Below are positions 1 through 6,507 of a stretch of 6,820 nucleotides of DNA, in pieces. Each line of letters starts with the position of its first letter. Positions within the stretch are counted from its first letter, which is position 1. A model generated the notes under the pieces. The model saw only the letters and a program-made list of their open reading frames with translations. It made no database searches and was not told the DNA's origin. The DNA is taken from contig JADLAH010000214.1 in the NCBI GenBank assembly GCA_020848315.1, forward strand, positions 1 through 6,820, in the 5' to 3' direction. The DNA comes from Chitinophagales bacterium. GTDB lineage: Bacteria; Bacteroidota; Bacteroidia; Chitinophagales; JADIYW01. The position numbers were made by a program, and so were the translations under genes.

Positions 1-1
1 C

Positions 2-145
2 GCCCGCAAACAGGCTGCTGTTTATTCCGACAAAGTGAAACCAATGATGGACGAAATCCGCGAAATTGCCGACAACCTCGAAGGCATCGTAGACGACGAC
101 CTGTGGCCACTGCCAAAATACAGAGAGATGTTATTCTCCAAATAA
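2..145 (+). CDS. glnN: Glutamine synthetase type III, C-terminal end (partial)
   Basis: This is the last 47 codons of a gene that begins outside the window, read in the frame starting at base 2 and ending with TAA at 143-145. The tail has a helical segment (KVKPMMDEIREIADNLE) followed by DDDLWPLPKYREMLFSK. The 'D-LWPLPKYREMLF' ending is characteristic of the C-terminus of the large type III glutamine synthetases (about 700-730 residues) common in Bacteroidota. The enzyme makes glutamine from glutamate, ammonia and ATP in the cytoplasm. The catalytic domains are not in the window, so the call rests on the C-terminal signature alone. A strong terminator starts 6 bases after the stop, so this gene is the end of its transcript. 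The symbol glnN is the usual one for this class. Confidence 0.85.
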   Translation, partial: ARKQAAVYSDKVKPMMDEIREIADNLEGIVDDDLWPLPKYREMLFSK

Positions 146-150
146 TCACA

Positions 151-181
151 AAGGTGGATGTTCAGCATCCACCTTTTTTTT
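151..181 (+). terminator. Rho-independent terminator of the glutamine synthetase gene
   Basis: AAGGTGGATG (151-160) and CATCCACCTT (166-175) form a perfect 10-bp stem with a 5-base loop (TTCAG). The stem runs into an 8-base T tract (174-181). It lies immediately after the stop codon and has textbook intrinsic-terminator form. Confidence 0.95.
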
Positions 182-225
182 GATTTTATGCAGATTTAAC
201 AGTACTTTTACCAAGTATTGCGTTA

Positions 226-233
226 TATATTTC
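226..233 (+). promoter_or_regulatory. Candidate -7 promoter box of the lipoprotein gene
   Basis: TATATTTC matches 7 of 8 positions of the Bacteroidota -7 consensus TAnnTTTG (last base C instead of G). It lies 14 bases before the ATG at 247, so the leader would be very short. No clear TTTG element is seen at the expected -33 position. The box lies inside an 8-bp inverted repeat (212-219 / 236-243). This is a pattern match only. Confidence 0.35.
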
Positions 234-246
234 TAAATACTTGTTC

Positions 247-2226
247 ATGAAAAATGTCGTGCGTTTACTGTATCTGCCAGCCATCGTGCTGCTGTTATCT
301 GCCTGCTCCGCCACTTCCAAAATAAAAGACGGCAATACAGCCTATACCTACAAAAAATATTCGCTCGCCACCACACTGCTGCCGAAGGAATATCAGAAAA
401 CAAAAGTGCTGTCCGAACAATCCGCCATTGCCCTCAAAATCGCGGATAGCTACGACAAGCAACTGAAATACGACGACGCACTGCCGTGGTACAAGATGGT
501 GTCCGAAGCCCGCGTGCTCGACAATGCCATCATGTATTACATCAACGCGCTCAAACGTGCCGAAAAATATGACGAAGCCTACAAGGCGCTCGACGATTAC
601 ATCAAAGCCAACCGCAGCGAGAAATTCAGGCTGCAGAAGGAACTTGACTTCCTGAAAGATGCCGCCGAAAAACGTAAACTCGGCAAATATACCCAACTCG
701 AAAATCTGTCTTTCAATACTTCCAGTATCGACTTTGCGCCTTTTGTCAAAGACAATCAGCTGTATTTTTCGTCCACACAAGGCGCCACCAAAGACAATCA
801 GGACCAGTGGACCGGTGAGGGATATGCAGATTTGTATGTTGCTTCCATTGCAGATAAGAAAAAGGCCGGTGCCGCTACTGCACTCAGTTTGCCATTCAAT
901 ACAAGCTATCACGAAGCGTCCTACATCCTCAGCAAAGACGGCAAGACAGCCTACTTCACGCGCTGTGGCAGTGCTTCCAAAAACGACAACGACTATTGTC
1001 ATATTTACCGTTCACAAAAAAACATAGACGATACCTGGGGGGAGCCGCAACGCCTGAAATTGCTGGCCGACACAGTGAACGAAGGGCAGCCGTGGCTTTC
1101 CGCGGATGAGAAGGAACTCTATTTCGTATCGGACGACAAAAACGGCTATGGCGGCAGAGATATCTATCTGGCGAAAAGAAATATCGCGGGCGAATTTGAG
1201 AATCCCGTGAATGCAGGCGGTAAAATCAATACAGCAGGCGATGAACTGTTTCCGGTCATCGCCGCCGACAACAAGCTGTATTTCTCTACCAACGGACGAC
1301 CGGGCTATGGCGGACTCGATCTGTACAGCGCCACCAGAGACGGCAAGATTTACACCAATGTACAGCACCTCGGCTATGGTATCAATTCCGGCGGCGACGA
1401 CTTCGGCATTCAGGTGATGAGTAGCAAGGACGACTCCGTGATACTGACCGGCTACCTGACGTCGAACCGTCCGGGTGGCAAGGGACTGGATGATATTTAC
1501 TTCTTCGAACAGCGCATCCCTCCGCCGCCACCGCTGCCGCCGGCAGTATATCTGCTGAAAGTGTGGGTGCAGGCGAAGAAATACCAGGAGGAGAACAATC
1601 CGAACTCCACGCTATTGGGTGTGCTGCCGGTGCAGGATGCCACGATAGAATGGCCGAATTTCGGCGCTAAGGCGCAAGGCAATCAGCAGGTGCGCACCAA
1701 CCCGGAAGGCACGATGCAGACGATTGTGCCGCAGGGACAACAGTTTGTGCTGAAGGTATCCAAGCCGGGCTATCTGACACAGGAAGAACCGGTGAGCACC
1801 GCACTGTCGGCGAGCAACGGCGATACTATTACCATTGAAAAAGTGGTGGTTTTATCCCGCATTTACAAAGATGTGGAGATTACCCTCAACAATATCTATT
1901 ACGACTACGACAAATGGGATATCCGCGCGGATGCGGCACAAAGCCTCGATACGCTCGTGGATATTTTGCTGAACAATCCGGGCATTAAAATTCAGTTGTC
2001 GTCGCATACCGACTGCCGCGGCAAGGATAGCTACAATGAGACGCTGTCACAGAAACGCGCGGAAAGCGTGGTGCAATATCTGATTGGCAAAGGCATCGAC
2101 GCGGCCAGACTGACGGCCAAAGGCTACGGCGAAACCATGCCGATAGAAACCTGCGAATGCGACAACTGCACGGAAGCCCAGCACCAGCGCAACCGAAGAA
2201 CGACCTTTAAGATTCTGAGTGAGTAG
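247..2226 (+). CDS. PorE-like OmpA-family outer-membrane lipoprotein (TPR, PD40 propeller, CRD, OmpA)
   Basis: This 659-residue lipoprotein probably anchors an envelope complex to peptidoglycan. Residues 1-20 are a lipoprotein signal peptide with lipobox LLSAC (lipid-bearing Cys20). Residues about 28-125 are TPR-like helices. About 160-420 contain PD40/TolB-type blades (KDNQLYFSS, SKDGKTAYFT, DEKELYFVSD, DNKLYFSTNG). A proline-rich linker (424-432) leads to a carboxypeptidase-regulatory-like domain (about 435-535). About 542-659 is the OmpA C-terminal domain, with HTDCRG (Asp589), LSQKRA (Arg604) and NRRT; Asp589 and Arg604 match the residues that bind diaminopimelate in OmpA. This architecture and length match PorE, the type IX secretion component of Porphyromonas gingivalis, but many Bacteroidota have paralogues, so a T9SS role is inference. 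I chose ATG 247 over an in-frame TTG at 241 because it directly precedes the charged signal-peptide start. No terminator is evident downstream. Confidence 0.88.
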   Translation: MKNVVRLLYLPAIVLLLSACSATSKIKDGNTAYTYKKYSLATTLLPKEYQKTKVLSEQSAIALKIADSYDKQLKYDDALPWYKMVSEARVLDNAIMYYINALKRAEKYDEAYKALDDYIKANRSEKFRLQKELDFLKDAAEKRKLGKYTQLENLSFNTSSIDFAPFVKDNQLYFSSTQGATKDNQDQWTGEGYADLYVASIADKKKAGAATALSLPFNTSYHEASYILSKDGKTAYFTRCGSASKNDNDYCHIYRSQKNIDDTWGEPQRLKLLADTVNEGQPWLSADEKELYFVSDDKNGYGGRDIYLAKRNIAGEFENPVNAGGKINTAGDELFPVIAADNKLYFSTNGRPGYGGLDLYSATRDGKIYTNVQHLGYGINSGGDDFGIQVMSSKDDSVILTGYLTSNRPGGKGLDDIYFFEQRIPPPPPLPPAVYLLKVWVQAKKYQEENNPNSTLLGVLPVQDATIEWPNFGAKAQGNQQVRTNPEGTMQTIVPQGQQFVLKVSKPGYLTQEEPVSTALSASNGDTITIEKVVVLSRIYKDVEITLNNIYYDYDKWDIRADAAQSLDTLVDILLNNPGIKIQLSSHTDCRGKDSYNETLSQKRAESVVQYLIGKGIDAARLTAKGYGETMPIETCECDNCTEAQHQRNRRTTFKILSE

Positions 2227-2274
2227 GGAAGCGGGAAAGACTAGTTCAGATACTGTATTTTAATAAGATTAGAG

Positions 2275-2282
2275 TATATTTG
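2275..2282 (+). promoter_or_regulatory. Candidate -7 promoter box of the mrr gene
   Basis: TATATTTG is an exact match to the Bacteroidota -7 consensus TAnnTTTG and lies 68 bases upstream of the mrr ATG. At the expected -33 position (2252-2255) there is ACTG, only half of TTTG. A near-consensus box suggests the gene has its own promoter rather than reading through from the lipoprotein gene. Confidence 0.45.
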
Positions 2283-2350
2283 ATTGTTAATGCAGATAGG
2301 ATTTTCAGACGATCAACTTATATGCAATTCTTTTAAAAGCAGGAAAATAA

Positions 2351-3232
2351 ATGGAAATACCAAAATTTGATGAAACTTTTGTTCCAATACTTGAAATCCT
2401 TAAAACAGGTAAGACCTATAAAACCAGGGAGTTAATAGAAGAAGTGAAAACAAAGTTCTATTCAGGATTAACCGAAGAACAAAAGAAACTTAAAACTAAA
2501 TCCGGCGATTTGTTAATTGACAATAGAATTGCATGGGGAAAATCATACTTAAAGAAAGGAGGCTATGTCTTTTTTCCTGAACGAGGACATGTTCAGATTA
2601 CTGAAAAAGGAAAGAATCATTCATCAAATCTTTCTCTAAGAGATTTGGAAAAAGAGAGTTCATTATTTGAATTTTACAAATCAGAAAAAACAGCTTACAC
2701 TGAAAATGACAAAATTGACTGCAAAATATCCTCACCACAAGACCTAATTGATGAAGGATTTAATAGAATTGAAAGTGAAGTAAAAAATGAACTTTTACTA
2801 AAGCTTAAAAATATAGATCCTTATTTCTTTGAAAAAGTTGTTCTAATACTTCTTAAAAAGATGGGATATGGCGAGTTTATTGAAACATCTAAATCAGGAG
2901 ACGGAGGTATTGATGGGATTATCAATGAAGATAAACTTGGATTAGACAAAATATACATACAAGCAAAACGCTTTAATGAAGGGAAAGTAAGAGAAAAAGA
3001 TATTCGGAATTTCATAGGTGCTATGAGCGGAGATACCAATAAAGGCGTATTTGTTACTACATCAGAATTTGACGAGAAAGCAGTCGAAAAGGCACGTTCA
3101 GCACATCATAAAATAATTTGTATAGACGGTAAAAAACTAGTTACACTTATGCATGAATTCAATGTTGGAATCCAGGTTAAAATGACCTATGAAATTAAAC
3201 AAATTGATGAAGACTTTTTTGATGAGCAATAA
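2351..3232 (+). CDS. mrr: Mrr-family type IV (methylation-dependent) restriction endonuclease
   Basis: This 293-residue protein is close in length to E. coli Mrr (about 304). Residues about 1-90 form an Mrr N-terminal winged-helix DNA-binding domain, ending in GYVFFPERGHVQITEKGK. A charged linker (about 91-145) leads to the PD-(D/E)XK Mrr catalytic domain (about 148-280). The fold is shown by DPYFFEKVVLILLKKMGYG, then SGDGGIDGII (catalytic Asp188), then IYIQAKR (Gln204, Lys206 of the QxK motif), then GVFVTTSEF. All key residues are present, so it is probably active. Known Mrr enzymes cut DNA carrying foreign adenine or cytosine methylation and act alone, without a partner methyltransferase; none is seen here. 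An AGGAAA stretch 4 bases before ATG 2351 serves as ribosome binding site. The gene is much richer in A and T than its neighbours (sampled 60-base lines 27% and 37% GC, against 53% in the helicase gene), which suggests horizontal acquisition. Confidence 0.93.
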   Translation: MEIPKFDETFVPILEILKTGKTYKTRELIEEVKTKFYSGLTEEQKKLKTKSGDLLIDNRIAWGKSYLKKGGYVFFPERGHVQITEKGKNHSSNLSLRDLEKESSLFEFYKSEKTAYTENDKIDCKISSPQDLIDEGFNRIESEVKNELLLKLKNIDPYFFEKVVLILLKKMGYGEFIETSKSGDGGIDGIINEDKLGLDKIYIQAKRFNEGKVREKDIRNFIGAMSGDTNKGVFVTTSEFDEKAVEKARSAHHKIICIDGKKLVTLMHEFNVGIQVKMTYEIKQIDEDFFDEQ

Positions 3233-3292
3233 AAATAAAGACATTCGGCCACACTCAATATAACAGCATCGTAAAAACGTCTGACCGCCTGT

Positions 3293-3316
3293 CAGTATTA
3301 AGTAGCAGTTATTAAG
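3293..3316. repeat. Imperfect tandem repeat downstream of mrr
   Basis: CAGTATTAAG (3293-3302) is followed after TAG by CAGTTATTAAG (3306-3316), the same sequence with one inserted T. The first copy overlaps a small inverted repeat, CTGAC (3281-3285) / GTCAG (3291-3295). There is no T tract, so it is not a convincing terminator for mrr. Confidence 0.5.
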
Positions 3317-3339
3317 CAATAAGACCGCGTCGCGGAGCC

Positions 3340-3387
3340 AATCAGCTAATCGGCTAATTATCTCATCATCTCATTTCCTAATTATTT
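3340..3387. repeat. Six tandem degenerate 8-bp units upstream of the helicase promoter
   Basis: The units are AATCAGCT, AATCGGCT, AATTATCT, CATCATCT, CATTTCCT and AATTATTT, in unbroken 8-base register. Positions 2 (A), 3 (T) and 8 (T) are invariant, position 7 is C in five of six units, position 1 is A or C and position 4 is C or T. The array ends 5 bases before the candidate -7 box at 3393 and occupies the place where a -33 element would be. I do not know its function. Confidence 0.7.
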
Positions 3388-3392
3388 TTTCG

Positions 3393-3400
3393 TAACTTTG
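3393..3400 (+). promoter_or_regulatory. Candidate -7 promoter box of the DEAD-box helicase gene
   Basis: TAACTTTG matches TAnnTTTG exactly, 42 bases before the TTG start at 3443. Transcription would begin near 3406-3408. No good TTTG is seen 19 bases upstream, where the 8-bp repeat array lies instead. Confidence 0.55.
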
Positions 3401-3442
3401 TCATTAAGATGAACCATTTTATCATAAATAAATTTTTCAACA

Positions 3443-4732
3443 TTGGATTTTAAAGACTTTGGCTTTGACGCCTCTCTACTGGAAGGCATCGACGCCATGA
3501 ATTATACCTCTACCACGCCCATACAGGAATTAGCCATTCCGGTCATCCTGCAGGGAAAAGATATCATCGCCACGGCACAGACCGGCACCGGAAAAACGGC
3601 CGCATTTCTGTTACCCATCATCCACGAACTCGTCACCGGACAACATGCGGAAGATACCATCAACACGCTCATCCTCGTGCCTACGCGCGAGCTGGCCGTG
3701 CAGATTACGCAAAATCTGGAGGCGTTCTCGTATTTCACGCCGGTGAGTTCCATGGCTATCTACGGCGGCGGCGACGGTATTTCCTACGAAGCAGAAAAGC
3801 GCGCGCTCTCCAAAGGCGCCGACATCGTCGTATGTACACCGGGCCGCTTAATCAGTCACCTGATGGCCGGCTACGTGCGCCTCGAAGGACTCCGCCACCT
3901 CGTGCTGGACGAAGCCGATCGCATGTTGGATATGGGCTTCCACGACGACATCATCAAGATTATTTCTTATCTGCCCAAAGACCGGCAGACGCTGCTGTTT
4001 TCCGCTACCATGCCACAAAGCATGCGTCAGCTGGGCATGAAAATCACCCGCGAGCCGGAAGAAATCAGTATCTCCATTTCCAAACCACCGGAAAGAATCA
4101 TTCAGCGCGCGCTGATTGTGTATGAACCGCAGAAAATACCGATGATACAGCATCTGCTGAAGAACATCAAATTCCATAAAATGGTAGTGTTCTGTTCGAG
4201 CAAAGACAGCGTGAAAAAGCTGAGCCGCGACCTGAACCGCAGCGGATTCAAAAATGAAGAAATCCACTCCGACCTTGAGCAGCAGGAGCGCGAGCAGGTG
4301 CTGGCACGGTTCCGCAGCGGCCGCACCAATATCCTGATAGCGACGGATATCCTGTCGCGCGGCATTGATATCGAAGATATCGATGTAGTCATCAACTATG
4401 ATGTACCGCACGACGGCGAGGACTATGTGCACCGCATCGGTCGTACAGCCCGCGCGGAAACGGACGGTACGGCGTTCACACTCGTGAGCGAACGCGAACA
4501 GTACAAACTAAAAGTCATTGAAGACCTGTTGGGCTATCCGGTTCCGAAAGGAGAGGTGCCAGCCGCATTGGGCGCTACGCCGGAATATAATCCCGTTAAA
4601 CGAAAAGACAATCGCCCGAGAGGCGGAGGCAATGGCGGTGGCAATAGCGGAGGTGGCAATAAGAAAAAACGTCCTTTCCGCAATCGCAGACCATCGGGAC
4701 CCGGAAAACCAAAAGACGGCGGGGCGGCCTGA
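3443..4732 (+). CDS. DEAD-box ATP-dependent RNA helicase (RhlE-like)
   Basis: This 429-residue cytoplasmic RNA helicase unwinds RNA duplexes using ATP, probably in ribosome assembly or RNA turnover. All family motifs are visible: Q motif (FKDFGF near residue 3, TPIQ 25-28), motif I AQTGTGKT (45-52), Ia PTRELA (80-85), GG (YGGG 107-110), Ib TPGR (132-135), II DEAD (156-159), III SAT (187-189), V ATDILSRGID (300-309) and VI HRIGRTAR (330-337). The tail from about 385 is basic and glycine-rich (RPRGGGNGGG, then KKKRPFRNRR), a typical unstructured RNA-binding extension. TTG 3443 is the start: an in-frame stop lies at 3425-3427, no ATG lies between, and the next in-frame ATG (residue 19) would remove part of the Q motif. 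There is no Shine-Dalgarno sequence; the leader is A/T-rich, as is common in this phylum. The subfamily (RhlE rather than DeaD or CshA) is inferred from overall resemblance. Confidence 0.95.
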   Translation: MDFKDFGFDASLLEGIDAMNYTSTTPIQELAIPVILQGKDIIATAQTGTGKTAAFLLPIIHELVTGQHAEDTINTLILVPTRELAVQITQNLEAFSYFTPVSSMAIYGGGDGISYEAEKRALSKGADIVVCTPGRLISHLMAGYVRLEGLRHLVLDEADRMLDMGFHDDIIKIISYLPKDRQTLLFSATMPQSMRQLGMKITREPEEISISISKPPERIIQRALIVYEPQKIPMIQHLLKNIKFHKMVVFCSSKDSVKKLSRDLNRSGFKNEEIHSDLEQQEREQVLARFRSGRTNILIATDILSRGIDIEDIDVVINYDVPHDGEDYVHRIGRTARAETDGTAFTLVSEREQYKLKVIEDLLGYPVPKGEVPAALGATPEYNPVKRKDNRPRGGGNGGGNSGGGNKKKRPFRNRRPSGPGKPKDGGAA

Positions 4733-4777
4733 CGCCGATTTTACGCAGCCTTAAAAAGCGGAATGAAATTAAATACC

Positions 4778-4785
4778 TATTTTTG
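4778..4785 (+). promoter_or_regulatory. Candidate -7 promoter box of the DUF1569-purM operon
   Basis: TATTTTTG matches TAnnTTTG exactly, 33 bases before the ATG at 4819. It overlaps a possible TTG start at 4783, which argues against that start. No matching -33 TTTG is seen (AAAG at 4755-4758). Confidence 0.45.
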
Positions 4786-4818
4786 AACAGGATTTTTATT
4801 CAGAAAAAAATACAGCAC

Positions 4819-5262
4819 ATGACTCTATTTGATACCGCCACGCAAGCACAGATACTGGACAGAATCAACAAGCTGAATGCCTCTTCGCAACGCCAATGGG
4901 GCAAGATGACGGTATCGCAGATGCTGAAACACATGAGCACTGCCTTTGCCGTTCCGACAGAAAAAATCAAACTACCGAAAGACAAGTTGTATTATGTGGC
5001 AGCTAATCCCATTGCACGCTATCTGATGATAGAAGTATTTACGAAATGGCCGAAAAATATGGCGACCGTAGATGCCTTTATCGTTAAAAACGATCCTGAT
5101 TTTGAGGCCGCAAAAGCGGATTTTATGGCCAACTACAACGACTTTCTGAAAGCCACTTCCTACAATGGCAATCATCCCGCGTTCGGTGTGATGAGCAAAG
5201 AACTCTGGGGCAAAGCCATGTACTTACATTTAAATCACCACCTCACACAATTCGGAGTATAA
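4819..5262 (+). CDS. DUF1569 family protein (DinB-like four-helix fold)
   Basis: This 147-residue soluble protein of unknown function resembles the DUF1569 family. The N-terminal part reads ILDRINKLNASSQRQWGKMT followed by VSQMLKHMS. The C-terminus is LWGKAMYLHLNHHLTQFGV. These two segments are the recognisable ends of the family. His38, His137 and His140 or His141 sit where DinB-like proteins hold a metal ion, though binding is inference. I chose ATG 4819; an in-frame TTG at 4783 would add MNRIFIQKKIQH, but it falls inside the candidate promoter box and the added stretch is not family-like. The stop is one base before the purM ATG, and the last codons carry purM's ribosome binding site, so the two are almost certainly one operon. 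No biochemical role is established that would explain the link to purine synthesis. Confidence 0.85.
   Translation: MTLFDTATQAQILDRINKLNASSQRQWGKMTVSQMLKHMSTAFAVPTEKIKLPKDKLYYVAANPIARYLMIEVFTKWPKNMATVDAFIVKNDPDFEAAKADFMANYNDFLKATSYNGNHPAFGVMSKELWGKAMYLHLNHHLTQFGV
5254..5257 (+). promoter_or_regulatory. Shine-Dalgarno site of purM inside the DUF1569 gene
   Basis: GGAG lies 6 bases upstream of the purM ATG (5264), within the last codons (Phe-Gly-Val) of the upstream gene. It fixes the purM start and suggests translational coupling. Confidence 0.75.
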
Positions 5263-5263
5263 T

Positions 5264-6436
5264 ATGTCGGACGCTAAACGCTATGATCAACGCGGTGTAT
5301 CTGCCACCAAAGATGAAGTACACGCAGCCATTAAGAATGCGGACAAGGGATTGTATCCGAAAGCATTCTGCAAAATCTTCCCTGACTACCTGACGAATGA
5401 TGAGGACTATTGCTCTATCATCCATGCCGACGGTGCCGGCACTAAAAGTGTACTCGCGTATATGTACTGGAAAGAAACCGGCGACTTATCCGTATGGAAA
5501 GGCATCGCGCAGGATGCGATTGTAATGAATACAGACGACCTGATTTGTGTGGGCGCAACCTCCAATTTCCTGCTGTCCAGCATCATCAACCGCAACAAGC
5601 ACCTGATTCCGGGCGAAGTGGTGAAAGCCATCATCGACGGAACGAATGAAGTGGTACAGATGCTGCACGACAACGGCGTGCAGGTGCATGCCATGGGCGG
5701 CGAAACGGCGGATGTGGGCGATACGGTACGTACCGTTATTGTGGATGCAGTGATGACCGCCCGCATGAAGCGCTCTGAAGTGATTACAAATGAGAACATT
5801 CAGCCGGGGGATGTGATTGTAGGACTTTGTTCTTACGGTCAGGCCAACTATGAACATGAATATAACGGCGGTATGGGCAGCAACGGACTCACCTCTGCCC
5901 GACACGATGTCTTTGCACATCAGTATGCCGAAAAATATCCGGAATGCTACGATCCGGCCACGCCGAAAGAACTGGTGTATTGTGGAAGCAAAAAGCTAAC
6001 CGACACTGTGGAAGGCGCTCCGTTGGATGCCGGCAAACTGGTGTTGTCGCCGACCAGAACCTATGCACCGGTGATGCACAGCATTTTCAGACACCTGCGC
6101 ACGCAGATTCACGGGATTATCCATTGCAGCGGCGGCGCGCAAACCAAGATATTACACTACATTGATGATAATCTGCATATCGTAAAAAACAACCTTTTCG
6201 AGGTGCCGCCTTTGTTCCGCATGATACAGGAAGAAAGCAAAACTGACTGGAAGGAAATGTATCAGGTATTCAACTGCGGCCACCGGCTGGAATTGTACCT
6301 GGATCAGGCGCATGCTGCCGAAGTGATACAGATTGCAGCCTCTTACGGAATTCCGGCACAAATCATCGGCTATGTGGAAGCAGCTGACAAAAAACAGGTG
6401 ACGATACAGTCAGACAAAGGCACCTTTGTGTACTAA
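5264..6436 (+). CDS. purM: Phosphoribosylformylglycinamidine cyclo-ligase (AIR synthetase), long Bacteroidota form
   Basis: PurM catalyses the fifth step of purine synthesis: FGAM plus ATP gives aminoimidazole ribonucleotide (AIR), ADP and phosphate, in the cytoplasm. The 390-residue protein is longer than E. coli PurM (345) and has the form typical of Bacteroidota. Motifs in order are RYDQRGVSA (6-14), the ATP/phosphate loop HADGAGTKS (54-62), MNTDDLICVGA (88-98), GGETADVGD (145-153), GSNGLTSARHDV (205-216), LSPTRTYAP (261-269), CSGGAQTKILH (288-298) and FNCGHRLELYL (336-346). The first half is the AIRS N-terminal domain and the second half the AIRS C-terminal domain. The gene is complete and intact. 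It follows the DUF1569 gene by one base and shares its promoter. Two hairpin terminators lie downstream. No other pur gene is in the window. Confidence 0.97.
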   Translation: MSDAKRYDQRGVSATKDEVHAAIKNADKGLYPKAFCKIFPDYLTNDEDYCSIIHADGAGTKSVLAYMYWKETGDLSVWKGIAQDAIVMNTDDLICVGATSNFLLSSIINRNKHLIPGEVVKAIIDGTNEVVQMLHDNGVQVHAMGGETADVGDTVRTVIVDAVMTARMKRSEVITNENIQPGDVIVGLCSYGQANYEHEYNGGMGSNGLTSARHDVFAHQYAEKYPECYDPATPKELVYCGSKKLTDTVEGAPLDAGKLVLSPTRTYAPVMHSIFRHLRTQIHGIIHCSGGAQTKILHYIDDNLHIVKNNLFEVPPLFRMIQEESKTDWKEMYQVFNCGHRLELYLDQAHAAEVIQIAASYGIPAQIIGYVEAADKKQVTIQSDKGTFVY

Positions 6437-6474
6437 AACAGCATTTAATACCAGTTACTCAAGAATCCGACCGT

Positions 6475-6506
6475 TCACTCATTTTATTTGTGAGTGATGT
6501 TTTTTT
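6475..6506 (+). terminator. Rho-independent terminator after purM
   Basis: TCACTCA (6475-6481) pairs with TGAGTGA (6491-6497) in a 7-bp stem with a 9-base T-rich loop, followed after TG by seven T residues (6500-6506). It lies 38 bases after the purM stop. Confidence 0.75.
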
Positions 6507-6507
6507 A

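Noticed and set aside
241..246. TTG at 241 as the start of the lipoprotein gene
   Set aside because: It adds only Met-Phe before a better ATG at 247 and lies within the inverted repeat next to the candidate promoter box, where the leader would vanish.
295..1002. Long open frame on the minus strand inside the lipoprotein gene
   Set aside because: It is fully antisense to a well-supported gene and its translation shows no domain; it reflects codon bias of the real gene.
3281..3295. CTGAC / GTCAG hairpin as a terminator for mrr
   Set aside because: Only a 5-bp stem and no T tract follows, so it does not have intrinsic-terminator form.
2227..3442. Insertion-sequence ends or attachment-site repeats around mrr
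   Set aside because: I compared both flanks by eye and found no matching terminal inverted repeats, target duplication or tRNA fragment.
3848..4432. 194-codon minus-strand open frame inside the helicase gene
   Set aside because: The plus-strand frame has all DEAD-box motifs in order; the antisense frame has no recognisable motif.
4712..4745. CGGCG / CGCCG hairpin at the helicase stop as a terminator
   Set aside because: The stem is short, the loop is about 11 bases, several pairings compete, and only four T residues follow.
4783..4818. TTG 4783 as the start of the DUF1569 gene
   Set aside because: It overlaps an exact TAnnTTTG box and adds twelve residues not seen in the family core; ATG 4819 gives a normal start.
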